Shown piece by piece: positions 1 through 7,298 of a stretch of DNA of 10,993 nt (position 1 is the stretch's first letter; each line of letters begins with the position of its first letter). Made by a program: the position numbers and the translations under genes. Source of the DNA: Pseudomonadota bacterium (GTDB taxonomy: Bacteria > Pseudomonadota > Alphaproteobacteria > Sphingomonadales > Sphingomonadaceae); assembly GCA_023432995.1 (NCBI GenBank), contig JAEZES010000108.1, forward strand, positions 1-10,993, written 5' to 3'. The notes below the pieces were generated by a model. It searched no databases and was not told where the DNA came from. It saw only the letters and a program-made list of their open reading frames with translations.

Positions 1-864
1 GACGCGATCCTCGAGGCGGCGTTCGCCAGCGGGACCGAGATCGGCCGCACCGCGTTCTGGCTCGGCGCCTTCGCCGCTCTGCTGACCAGCTTCTATTCCT
101 GGCGGCTGATGTTCCTCACGTTCTGGGGCAAGCCGCGCTGGGCGGCGAGCGAGCACATTCAGCACGCGGTGCACGATTCGCACGGCCACGGTCACGTTGA
201 CGCGGCGGCCGATCCGCACGGTCACGCTGCCGGCGACAATCCGCCGGCGCAGGAGCATGCGGGCCATGACGCCGCGCATCACGCCCCCGATCCCGATCAC
301 GGCGATGGAACTGCCGGTTATCATCCGCACGAGAGCCCGTGGACGATGCTGGTGCCGCTAGGTCTGCTGTCGCTCGGCGCGATCTTGGCGGGCTGGGTGT
401 TCAGCCACGCGTTCCTCGAGGATCCGGCGTTCTGGGGCACGTCGATCGCCTGGAACGAGCACCTGATGCACGCGATGCACGAGGTGCCGCTGTGGGTTAA
501 GCTGACCGCCAGCATCGTCATGCTGGTCGGGCTGGCGATCGCCTGGATGGCCTATATCCGCGATCCGTCGATCCCGGCGCGGACGGCCGAGCAGCTCGGC
601 CCGGTCTACCGGTTCCTCTACAACAAGTGGTACTTCGACGAGCTGTACCACTTCCTGTTCGTCCGCCCGGCGTTCTGGCTCGGCCGGCTGCTGTGGAAGC
701 GCGGTGACGTCGGTATCATCGACCGCTTCGGTCCCGACGGTGCGGCCTGGGCGGTGGAGCGCGGCGCGCTCGTCGCGCGGCGCCTGCAGTCCGGATACCT
801 CAACACGTACGCGCTCGTCATGCTGCTCGGCCTCGTCGCTGCCGTGACCTGGGTGCTGTTCTGA
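1..864 (+). CDS. nuoL: NADH-quinone oxidoreductase subunit L (complex I), 3' part
   Basis: C-terminal 287 residues of the largest proton-pumping membrane subunit of respiratory complex I; the 5' part lies outside the window. The frame is open from base 1, so the ATG at 109 is internal and not the start. Before it the reading contains the NuoL-typical stretch FYSWRLMFLTFWGKPRW, a transmembrane helix followed by the loop after it. A His-rich hydrophilic loop follows (bases 154-330), then hydrophobic helices at roughly 346-410 and 490-550. The segment VYRFLYNKWYFDELYHFLF (about 604-660) is characteristic of the NuoL C-terminus, where the long lateral amphipathic helix runs to a last membrane helix ending in TWVLF. 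The TGA stop overlaps the nuoM start by one base (TGATG), which implies translational coupling. Identification is firm from the motifs and from nuoM and nuoN directly behind. Confidence 0.96.
   Translation, partial: DAILEAAFASGTEIGRTAFWLGAFAALLTSFYSWRLMFLTFWGKPRWAASEHIQHAVHDSHGHGHVDAAADPHGHAAGDNPPAQEHAGHDAAHHAPDPDHGDGTAGYHPHESPWTMLVPLGLLSLGAILAGWVFSHAFLEDPAFWGTSIAWNEHLMHAMHEVPLWVKLTASIVMLVGLAIAWMAYIRDPSIPARTAEQLGPVYRFLYNKWYFDELYHFLFVRPAFWLGRLLWKRGDVGIIDRFGPDGAAWAVERGALVARRLQSGYLNTYALVMLLGLVAAVTWVLF
154..330 (+). other. Histidine-rich loop insert within NuoL
   Basis: Seen directly: 59 codons of nuoL with about 15 histidines, many in HGHGH-, PHGH- and AHH-like clusters mixed with Asp, Ala, Gly and Pro. 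It lies between the conserved GKPRW loop and the next hydrophobic helix. NuoL from many alphaproteobacteria is known to have a variable, low-complexity hydrophilic loop here. Metal binding is a possible consequence of the composition but is inference only. Confidence 0.8.
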
Positions 865-2390
865 TGGAGGGCTTTCCGATCCTCTCGGTGATGCTGCTCG
901 TGCCGATGCTCGGCGCGATCGCCTGCCTGTTCGTCGGCGAGAAGCCGGCGCGGCAGATCGCGCTGGCGGCGACGCTGATCGACCTCGCTCTCGGCGTGCT
1001 GCTGTGGGTGAACTACGACATCGGCGGCGCGCAGTGGCAGTTCGTCGAGCGCGCGCCGATCTTCGGCCAGTTCTCGTGGGCGCTGGGGATCGACGGCATC
1101 GCGCTGATGCTGATCGTGCTGAGCGTGTTCCTGATGCCGATCTGCATCCTCGCCAGCCACGCGATCGACAAGCGCGTCGGCGAGTACATGGCGACCTTCC
1201 TGTTCATGGAAGTGCTGATGATCGGCGTGTTCGCCGCGCAGGACCTGTTCCTGTTCTACATCTTCTTCGAGGCCGGCCTGATTCCGATGTACCTGATCAT
1301 CGGCATCTGGGGCGGGGCGAACCGGATCTACGCCGCGTACAAGTTCTTTCTCTACACGCTGCTCGGCTCGGTGGTGATGCTGATCGCGATGCTGTGGATG
1401 GTCAACGAGGCCGGCACGACCGAGATCCCGACGCTGATGGCCTACGACTTCCCGGTCGAGGCGCAGACCTGGCTGTGGCTCGCGTTCTTCGCCAGCTTCG
1501 CGGTCAAGATGCCGATGTGGCCGCTGCACACCTGGCTCCCCGACGCGCACGTGCAGGCGCCGACCGCGGGCTCGGTGATCCTCGCCGGCGTGTTGCTGAA
1601 AATGGGCGGCTACGGCTTCATCCGCTTCAGCCTGCCGATGTTCCCCGAGGCGAGCGAGCAGTGGATGTGGCTGATCTTCGCGCTGTCGATGATCGCCGTC
1701 GTCGCCACCAGCCTGATCGCGCTGGTGCAGGAGGACATGAAGAAGCTGATCGCCTACTCGTCGGTCGCGCACATGGCGATCGTCACGGTCGGCCTGTTCG
1801 CGTTCAACGTGCAGGGGCTCGAGGGCGCGATGATCGTCATGCTCTCGCACGGCCTGGTCTCGGGCGCCTTGTTCCTGTGCGTCGGTGTGATCTACGACCG
1901 GCTGCACACGCGCGAGATCGACCGCTACGGCGGCCTCAGCATCAACATGCCCAAGTACGCGCTGTTCTTCATGTTGTTCACGATGGCCTCGATCGGCCTG
2001 CCGGGCACGAGCGGGTTCGTCGGCGAATTCCTCAGCCTCGCCGGCATCTACCAGGTGTCGAGCTGGGTCACCTTCGTCTGCGCCACCGGCATCATCCTCG
2101 GCGCGGCCTACATGCTCTACCTCTATTGGCGGATCGCGTTCGGGGTGCAGAAGAACGCCGACGCGGCCGCGATGCCCGATCTGTCGGTCCGCGAATGGCT
2201 GATGCTCGGCCCGATCGCCGCCGCGGTGCTGTGGATGGGCGTCTATCCCGAGAGCTTCCTGGCACCGATCCGCGCCGACATTTCGGCGCTCAACGCTCGC
2301 GTCGCCCGCGCCGCGCCCGAGAGCGACGCGCGGCTGGTCATCGGCGAGGCGACGGCCGCGGAAGCTGACGCGGGCGAGGGAGCGCACTGA
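864..2390 (+). CDS. nuoM: NADH-quinone oxidoreductase subunit M (complex I)
   Basis: 508-residue antiporter-like membrane subunit of complex I, full length for the family; it couples quinone reduction to proton translocation across the inner membrane. It is hydrophobic throughout, with about 14 predicted helices. Hallmarks visible: LGIDGIALMLIVLSVFLMP (about 74-92); FFEAGLIPMYLIIGIWGG with the conserved helix-5 glutamate at E136; FAVKMPMWPLHTWLPDAHVQ with the broken-helix lysine K215 and histidine H222; K246 in LLKMGGYGF; and QEDMKKLIAYSSVAHM (about 289-304). The ATG overlaps the nuoL TGA by one base and has no clear Shine-Dalgarno, so it is probably translated by termination-reinitiation. 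The hydrophilic Ala/Glu tail (about 480-508) is unremarkable. The stop overlaps the nuoN start in the same TGATG form. Confidence 0.97.
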   Translation: MEGFPILSVMLLVPMLGAIACLFVGEKPARQIALAATLIDLALGVLLWVNYDIGGAQWQFVERAPIFGQFSWALGIDGIALMLIVLSVFLMPICILASHAIDKRVGEYMATFLFMEVLMIGVFAAQDLFLFYIFFEAGLIPMYLIIGIWGGANRIYAAYKFFLYTLLGSVVMLIAMLWMVNEAGTTEIPTLMAYDFPVEAQTWLWLAFFASFAVKMPMWPLHTWLPDAHVQAPTAGSVILAGVLLKMGGYGFIRFSLPMFPEASEQWMWLIFALSMIAVVATSLIALVQEDMKKLIAYSSVAHMAIVTVGLFAFNVQGLEGAMIVMLSHGLVSGALFLCVGVIYDRLHTREIDRYGGLSINMPKYALFFMLFTMASIGLPGTSGFVGEFLSLAGIYQVSSWVTFVCATGIILGAAYMLYLYWRIAFGVQKNADAAAMPDLSVREWLMLGPIAAAVLWMGVYPESFLAPIRADISALNARVARAAPESDARLVIGEATAAEADAGEGAH

Positions 2391-3853
2391 TGGATTTCAC
2401 CGCTTCCCTCTCGCTCATCGTACCCGAGATCGTCCTCTCGCTCTCGGGCCTCGTGCTGCTGCTGGCGGCGGCCTGGGCCGGCGACAAGGCCTCGAGCGCC
2501 ATCAGCGTGCTGGCCTGTGTTGCGCTCGGCGCGGCGTTCTTCCTCGTCGCCCCGGCGGTTTGTGCCGGCGCCTCGGGCCCCGATACGGTCGCGTTCTATG
2601 GCCAGTTCCGCGCCGACGCCTTTGCCGGGTTCGCCAAGCTGCTGATCTTTGCCGCCAGCGGCGCCGCGCTCGTCGTTGCGCCGGCGTTCTTCGGCCATGC
2701 CGGCGCGATGCGCGCCGAATACCCGGTGCTGGTGCTGTTCGCCGCGCTCGGCATGAGCATCATGGTCTCGGCGGGCGACCTGCTGGCCCTCTATGTGGGT
2801 CTCGAACTCAACTCGCTGTCAGCTTACGTGCTGGCCGCGTTCCTGCGCAGCGACACGCGTTCGGCCGAGGCGGGGCTCAAGTATTTCGTGCTCGGCGCGC
2901 TCGCCAGCGGCATCCTGCTGTTCGGCATGAGCCTGACTTACGGCTTCACCGGCACGACCAGCTTCGAGGGGATCCGTGCGGCGCTGGACGGCGGCCTGTC
3001 GATGGGCGCGCTGTTCGGGCTCGTGTTCGTGCTCGCCGGCCTCGCGTTCAAGATCAGCGCGGTCCCGTTCCACATGTGGACGCCCGACGTCTACGAGGGC
3101 GCCCCGACGCCGGTGACGACGTTCTTCGCCAGCGCACCGAAGGTCGCTGCCGTAGTGCTGTCGGCCCGCGTCGCGCTCGAGGCCTTCGGCGGTCATGTCG
3201 ACGCCTGGCGCCAGGTGGTGATCTTTGCCGCGCTGGCCTCGATCATCGTCGGTGCGCTCGGGGCGATCGGCCAGCAGAATCTCAAGCGCCTGCTTGCCTA
3301 TTCATCGATCAACAACGTCGGCTTCATCCTCATCGGCCTCGCCGCGGCCAACGCCGCCGGCGCCAGCGCAATGTTGGTCTACCTCGCGATCTACGTCGCG
3401 ATGACCGTCGGCAGCTTCGTCGCGGTGCTGATGCTGAAGACCGAGGACGGCGAGCCCCTCGAGGGCATTCCCGACCTCGCCGGCCTGTCGCGCACGCGTC
3501 CGGCGCTCGCCTGGTGCCTGATGGTACTGATGTTCAGTCTTGCCGGCATCCCGCCGCTGTTCGGCTTCTGGGGCAAGTTCGTGGTGTTCCAGGCCGCGGT
3601 GGAGGCCGACCTGATGGCGCTTGCGGTGCTCGGCATCGCTGCCTCGGTGATCGGCGCCTACTACTACATCAAGATCGTCAAGGTGATGTTCTTCGACGAG
3701 CCCGCCGATACCGTTCGGGGACACAGCGACTGGGCGCACTGGGCGCTGCTCGTGATCAGCTCGCTGCTGGTGTCGCCGCTCGGGTACCTGTCGATCGGCT
3801 GGCTCGGCAGCCTCGCGGACGGCGCCGCCGGGGCGCTGTTCCTGCCCGCCTGA
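2390..3853 (+). CDS. nuoN: NADH-quinone oxidoreductase subunit N (complex I)
   Basis: 487-residue third antiporter-like subunit of complex I in the inner membrane, full length. Key features: YVGLELNSLSAYVLAAFLR with the conserved glutamate E139; AFKISAVPFHMWTPDVYEGA with lysine K221 and histidine H228; a second lysine K251 in SAPKVAAVVL; QQNLKRLLAYSSINNVGF (about 295-312); and the late motif SLAGIPPLFGFWGKF. These charged residues in broken helices form the proton path in characterised complex I. The ATG overlaps the nuoM TGA by one base; GAGGGAG at 2376-2382, seven bases upstream, is a good ribosome binding site. NuoN is the usual last subunit of the nuo operon, but transcription evidently continues, since the next gene starts one base after its stop. 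Confidence 0.97.
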   Translation: MDFTASLSLIVPEIVLSLSGLVLLLAAAWAGDKASSAISVLACVALGAAFFLVAPAVCAGASGPDTVAFYGQFRADAFAGFAKLLIFAASGAALVVAPAFFGHAGAMRAEYPVLVLFAALGMSIMVSAGDLLALYVGLELNSLSAYVLAAFLRSDTRSAEAGLKYFVLGALASGILLFGMSLTYGFTGTTSFEGIRAALDGGLSMGALFGLVFVLAGLAFKISAVPFHMWTPDVYEGAPTPVTTFFASAPKVAAVVLSARVALEAFGGHVDAWRQVVIFAALASIIVGALGAIGQQNLKRLLAYSSINNVGFILIGLAAANAAGASAMLVYLAIYVAMTVGSFVAVLMLKTEDGEPLEGIPDLAGLSRTRPALAWCLMVLMFSLAGIPPLFGFWGKFVVFQAAVEADLMALAVLGIAASVIGAYYYIKIVKVMFFDEPADTVRGHSDWAHWALLVISSLLVSPLGYLSIGWLGSLADGAAGALFLPA

Positions 3854-3854
3854 C

Positions 3855-4580
3855 TTGTCTCCTCGCGTCGAGTTCGTCGAGCATACCGGGTCCACCAGCA
3901 TGGACCTCATCGCCCGGATCGCCCGGGGCGAGGCCATCCCAGAGGGATACTGGCTGGTGGCCGACCGTCAGAGCGAGGGCCGCGGACGGCAGGGACGCAA
4001 CTGGCTCGACGCGCCGGGCAATTTCATGGGCTCGACCGTGGTCAACCTGCAACCGAGCGATCCGCTGCCGGCTAGCCTGTCGTTCGTCGCCGCCATGGCC
4101 ACCTACGAGGTGGTGGTGAGCCACCTCGCTGCGCCCCAGGCGCTGCTGATAAAATGGCCCAACGACCTGATGCTGCGCGGGGTCAAGCTGTCCGGCATCC
4201 TGCTCGAGCGCGTCGGAGATTCCGCGGTGGTGGGGATCGGCGTCAACCTGGCCGTCGCCCCCCAGCTCGACGAGCGCGAAACCGCATCGCTCGCGGACAC
4301 CGGGCCGGCCCCCGACCGCGACGTCTTTGCCCGCGAGCTCGCCGCGAGCTTCGACCGTGAACTCGACCGCTGGCGCCAGTTCGGACTCGATCCGTTGTTT
4401 GCGCGGCTCCTTGCGGCAAGCTACCCTCTCGGCTCGGTGCTGACGGTGCATGGCGCCGACGGCACCTGGGTGACCGGCGAATTCTGCGGGCTGGAAAGCG
4501 ACGGTGCGCTGCGCCTGCGCCTGTCAGACGGCACGATCAGCGTCATCCACGCGGGCGACATCACGGAAGGACGAGGTTGA
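3855..4580 (+). CDS. birA: Biotin--[acetyl-CoA-carboxylase] ligase (short, no DNA-binding domain)
   Basis: 241-residue biotin-protein ligase that makes biotinyl-AMP and attaches biotin to the carrier domain of biotin-dependent carboxylases in the cytoplasm. Seen: TGSTSMD at 11-17, the GRGRQGR nucleotide/biotin loop at 42-48, KWPND at 100-104, the catalytic-site lysine in VKLSGILLE (K111), VGIGVNL at 126-132, and a C-terminal SH3-like domain (about 190-236). It lacks the N-terminal winged helix of E. coli BirA, so it is the monofunctional type and should not repress biotin genes. The TTG start at 3855 is chosen because the first internal ATG (3900) lies inside the TGST motif. There is no clear ribosome binding site and the gap to nuoN is one base, so translation probably depends on nuoN. 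Its position after nuoN is common in alphaproteobacteria. Confidence 0.93.
   Translation: MSPRVEFVEHTGSTSMDLIARIARGEAIPEGYWLVADRQSEGRGRQGRNWLDAPGNFMGSTVVNLQPSDPLPASLSFVAAMATYEVVVSHLAAPQALLIKWPNDLMLRGVKLSGILLERVGDSAVVGIGVNLAVAPQLDERETASLADTGPAPDRDVFARELAASFDRELDRWRQFGLDPLFARLLAASYPLGSVLTVHGADGTWVTGEFCGLESDGALRLRLSDGTISVIHAGDITEGRG
4565..4570 (+). promoter_or_regulatory. Ribosome binding site for coaX
   Basis: GGAAGG nine bases upstream of the ATG at 4580, inside the end of birA. It supports ATG 4580 as the coaX start over the TTG at 4577, one codon upstream in the same frame. Confidence 0.55.
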
Positions 4581-5359
4581 TGCTCCTGGCGGTCGATGTC
4601 GGCAACACCAACGTGGTCTTCGCGTTGTTCGACGGGCGGACCATTCGCGCTCGCTGGCGAATTGCCACCGACCCCCGCCGGACCGGCGATGAATATGCGG
4701 TGTGGCTGCTGCAGCTGATGGCGATCGAAGGGCTCGGCCGCGACGCGATCACGCAGATGATCGTCTCGACCGTCGTGCCGCGCGCACGCCACAACCTCGA
4801 GGTGCTCGGCCAGAAGTACTTCGCGCTGGCCCCGCTGTTCGCCGGAGAGGGCGCGGCCGAGTGGGGCATCCCGATCGACGTCGACGAACCGCGTTCGCTC
4901 GGGGCCGACCGCGCCGTCAACGCGATCGCCGCCCATGCCGGCTATAGCGGCGACCTGATCGTGATCGACTTCGGCACCGCCACGACGTTCGACGTGGTCG
5001 ACTTCAATGGCGCCTACAAGGGCGGCATCATCGCGCCCGGGATCAATCTGTCGCTCGATGCGCTGGTCAGCAATACGGCCAAGCTGCCGCGCATCGCGAT
5101 CGAACCTCCGAGGGACGCGTCGGTGATCGGCCGCAATACCGAGGATCAGATGCATATCGGCGTGTTCTGGGGCTACGTGGCGATGATGGAGGGCCTGATC
5201 GCACGGCTTCGCGAGGAGATCGGCCGCCCGGCCAAGGTCGTCGCGACCGGCGGGCTCGCGCTGCTGTTCGACGAGCACACCGAGATCTTCGACGCGGTCG
5301 ACCCAGACCTGACGCTGCACGGGCTCGCGCTTCTTGCCGAGAGGGCCGCCGCCCGGTGA
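4580..5359 (+). CDS. coaX: Type III pantothenate kinase
   Basis: 259-residue cytoplasmic enzyme that phosphorylates pantothenate with ATP, the first committed step of coenzyme A synthesis. It belongs to the acetate kinase/Hsp70/actin (ASKHA) fold and differs from E. coli CoaA. Motifs visible: DVGNTNVVFALF at the N-terminus (D6, phosphate-binding), GADRAVNA at 108-115 with the likely catalytic Asp110, DFGTATTFDVVD at 130-141 for the second phosphate loop, and GGIIAPGINLS at 148-158. Family members need a monovalent cation and resist feedback by CoA. The ATG at 4580 overlaps the birA TGA by one base and has a good ribosome binding site; a TTG one codon upstream would add one residue. The stop overlaps the rnj start by four bases. 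Pairing with birA is a frequent bacterial arrangement. Confidence 0.95.
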   Translation: MLLAVDVGNTNVVFALFDGRTIRARWRIATDPRRTGDEYAVWLLQLMAIEGLGRDAITQMIVSTVVPRARHNLEVLGQKYFALAPLFAGEGAAEWGIPIDVDEPRSLGADRAVNAIAAHAGYSGDLIVIDFGTATTFDVVDFNGAYKGGIIAPGINLSLDALVSNTAKLPRIAIEPPRDASVIGRNTEDQMHIGVFWGYVAMMEGLIARLREEIGRPAKVVATGGLALLFDEHTEIFDAVDPDLTLHGLALLAERAAAR

Positions 5360-7002
5360 AGAAGGATTTTACCCCGGAAGACGAACTGCTGTTCCTCGCG
5401 CTCGGCGGATCGGGCGAGATCGGCATGAACGTCAACCTCTACGGCTGCCGCGGCAAGTGGCTGATGGTCGATCTCGGCATGAGTTTCGGCTCGAACGAGT
5501 ATCCGGGCACCGAACTGATGTTCGCCGATCCCGAGTTCATCGAGGAGCGGGCCGAGGACCTGCTTGCGGTGGTGCTGACCCATGCGCACGAGGACCACAT
5601 CGGCGCCGTGCCGTACTTTGCGGCGGATCTCGGCGTGCCGCTCTACGCCACGCCGTTCACGGCCGGGCTGGTGACGCGCAAGCTCGAAGAGGCGGGGCTG
5701 GTCGGTGACGTCGACCTCAGGGTCATCGACCGCGAGCACGGTTCGATCCGGCTTGGCCCGTTCGAGGTCACCTACATTCCGCTCGCCCACTCGATCGCCG
5801 AGGGCAATGCGCTGCTGATCGAGACGCCGTTCGGGCGCGTGTTCCACACCGGCGACTGGAAGCTCGACGAGGAGCCGCTGATCGGCCTGCCTGCAACCGA
5901 GGAAGAGCTGCTTCAGCTCGGCGACGAGGGCGTGCTCGCGCTGGTCTGCGATTCGACCAACGTGTTCAACCCGGCCTCGTCGGGCTCGGAAGGCGAGGTC
6001 TACCGCGGCCTGCTCGAGGAAGTGCACGGCCATGCGGGCAAGCGCGTGCTGGTGACCACGTTCGCCTCGAACGTCGCGCGGCTGCAGACGCTCGGCCGCG
6101 TCGCGCGGCAGACCGGGCGGGAGCTGTGCGTCGCCGGTCGCTCGCTCGAGCGGATCATCGAGGTCGCGCAGGACAACGGCTACCTGCTCGACTTCCCCTC
6201 GACGGTCGATTTCGACGCGGCGATGGCACTGCCCCGCGGCAAGGTCATGATCCTCGCCACCGGCGGGCAGGGCGAGCCGCGCGCCGCCCTGGCCCGCATC
6301 GCCGAGGGTAATCACCCGCTTTCGCTTACTGAAGGCGATGTCGTGCTGTTCTCGAGCCGGCAGATACCCGGCAACGAGCTTGCCATCGGCCGGATCCAGA
6401 ACCTGCTGGCGCACAAGGGGATCGCGATGGTGACCGATCGCCAGAGCATGATCCACGTTTCGGGGCATCCCGGGCGGCCCGACCTCGAGGCGATCTACCG
6501 CTGGCTGCGGCCGCAGATCCTCGTTCCGGTCCACGGGGAGATTCGCCACATGAACGAGCAGGCCCGTCTCGGCCTCGAGACCGGGATCCCGACCGCCGTC
6601 ACGCAGACCAACGGCGACCTGGTCCGGCTGGCTCCCGGGCATCCGGGCAAGATCGCCGAGGTGCGCAGCGGGCGGCTGGTGCTCGACGGCGACATCATCG
6701 TCCCCGCCGACGGCGAGGCGATCGTGACCCGGCGCCGCCTCGCCCGCGACGGGCTGCTGATCGTCGCGCTCGACGGCAAGGGGGGCGCGCAGGTCCACGG
6801 TATCGGCCTGCCGCTCGACGAGGACTACGCCGAATTCGTTGCCGAGGCCGAGGCCGACGTGGCGGAGGCGCTGCGTCAGCTCAAGGGCAAGGGGAAAGGC
6901 GATCGCGAGGCCGTGGCCGAGGCCGCCCGGCTGGCCGCGCGCCGCGCGGCGCAGCGCTGGTCAGGCAAGAAGCCGCAGACCAAGGTGCTGCTGCCGGCAT
7001 GA
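5356..7002 (+). CDS. rnj: Ribonuclease J
   Basis: 548-residue metallo-beta-lactamase/beta-CASP ribonuclease, full length. Characterised RNases J combine 5'-to-3' exonuclease and endonuclease activity in mRNA decay and rRNA maturation, including in alphaproteobacteria. Metal-binding residues are all present: H76-x-H78-x-D80-H81 (THAHEDHIGAV), H145 (PLAHS), D167 (HTGDWKLD) and H393 (PVHGE). The beta-CASP part shows CDSTN (198-202), TTFASNVARLQ (234-244) and HVSGH (367-371). The region after about 450 is the C-terminal domain, ending in a basic stretch rich in Ala and Arg. The GTG start at 5356 overlaps the coaX TGA in GTGA; GAGAGGG at 5339-5345 is a suitable ribosome binding site. The start is supported by the conserved LALGGSGEIGMN at 14-25. 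No active-site residue is missing, so the enzyme should be functional. Confidence 0.95.
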   Translation: MKKDFTPEDELLFLALGGSGEIGMNVNLYGCRGKWLMVDLGMSFGSNEYPGTELMFADPEFIEERAEDLLAVVLTHAHEDHIGAVPYFAADLGVPLYATPFTAGLVTRKLEEAGLVGDVDLRVIDREHGSIRLGPFEVTYIPLAHSIAEGNALLIETPFGRVFHTGDWKLDEEPLIGLPATEEELLQLGDEGVLALVCDSTNVFNPASSGSEGEVYRGLLEEVHGHAGKRVLVTTFASNVARLQTLGRVARQTGRELCVAGRSLERIIEVAQDNGYLLDFPSTVDFDAAMALPRGKVMILATGGQGEPRAALARIAEGNHPLSLTEGDVVLFSSRQIPGNELAIGRIQNLLAHKGIAMVTDRQSMIHVSGHPGRPDLEAIYRWLRPQILVPVHGEIRHMNEQARLGLETGIPTAVTQTNGDLVRLAPGHPGKIAEVRSGRLVLDGDIIVPADGEAIVTRRRLARDGLLIVALDGKGGAQVHGIGLPLDEDYAEFVAEAEADVAEALRQLKGKGKGDREAVAEAARLAARRAAQRWSGKKPQTKVLLPA

Positions 7003-7286
7003 ACTGGACCTCGATCCTGGCCATCTACGCGCTGTTCTGGGTGATGAGCGCGTTCGTCATGCTGCCCTTCGGCGTCCGGACGCACGACGAAGCCGGCATC
7101 CCGAAGGTTCCGGGGCAGGCCGACAGCGCGCCGGCGAACTTCCGCCCCGGCCGCGTCGCCTTGCGGGCGACGCTGCTTTCCGCGGTGCTCTGCGGGCTGT
7201 TCGTGGCCAACTACATCTACGGCTGGATCGGCCCCGAGGACCTCAACCTGTTCGGGGCCCCGCCGGACGAGGGCGCGGCCCGCTAG
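6999..7286 (+). CDS. DUF1467 family small membrane protein
   Basis: 95-residue protein with two predicted transmembrane helices (about 4-24 and 56-77). The connecting loop contains PFGVRTHDEAG and GQADSAPANFRPG. The motif LPFGVRT followed by an acidic/Gly/Pro loop with SAP is what I recognise as the DUF1467 family, a set of uncharacterised alphaproteobacterial proteins of about this length. No catalytic residues can be named and the function is unknown. The ATG overlaps the rnj stop by four bases (ATGA); AAGG at 6982-6985 is a rather distant possible ribosome binding site, so coupling to rnj is likely. The short tail after helix 2 is Gly/Pro/Asp-rich. It is the last gene of the rightward run; its TAG stop lies in the loop of an inverted repeat. 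Confidence 0.85.
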   Translation: MNWTSILAIYALFWVMSAFVMLPFGVRTHDEAGIPKVPGQADSAPANFRPGRVALRATLLSAVLCGLFVANYIYGWIGPEDLNLFGAPPDEGAAR

Positions 7287-7294
7287 CGGGTCGC
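7275..7294. terminator. Inverted repeat at the convergent gene ends, possible bidirectional terminator
   Basis: The core CCCGCTAGCGGG (7279-7290) is a perfect 12-bp palindrome. Arms extend to GCGGCCCG/CGGGTCGC with one G-U pair in the rightward transcript, giving an 8-bp stem with a CTAG loop. It overlaps the DUF1467 stop and ends four bases before the stop of the opposing gene. There is no U-tract after it on either strand, so intrinsic termination is uncertain; it could protect 3' ends instead, or be chance in GC-rich DNA. Confidence 0.35.
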
Positions 7295-7298
7295 CGCG

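Noticed and set aside
109..864. Complete 251-residue gene starting at ATG 109
   Set aside because: The frame is open to base 1 and the upstream codons encode conserved NuoL sequence, so this is the 3' part of nuoL.
618..2387. 589-codon open frame on the - strand under nuoM
   Set aside because: Shadow of nuoM: its translation is an Arg/Asp/His/Gln-rich string with no recognisable domain, while the + frame has every NuoM motif.
2560..4119. 519-codon + strand frame overlapping nuoN and birA
   Set aside because: Out-of-frame reading of nuoN and the start of birA with Arg/Ala/Gly-rich translation; both real genes are complete in other frames.
5173..6798. 541-codon open frame on the - strand under rnj
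   Set aside because: Shadow of coaX and rnj in GC-rich DNA; no motifs, and the opposing frame is a complete RNase J.
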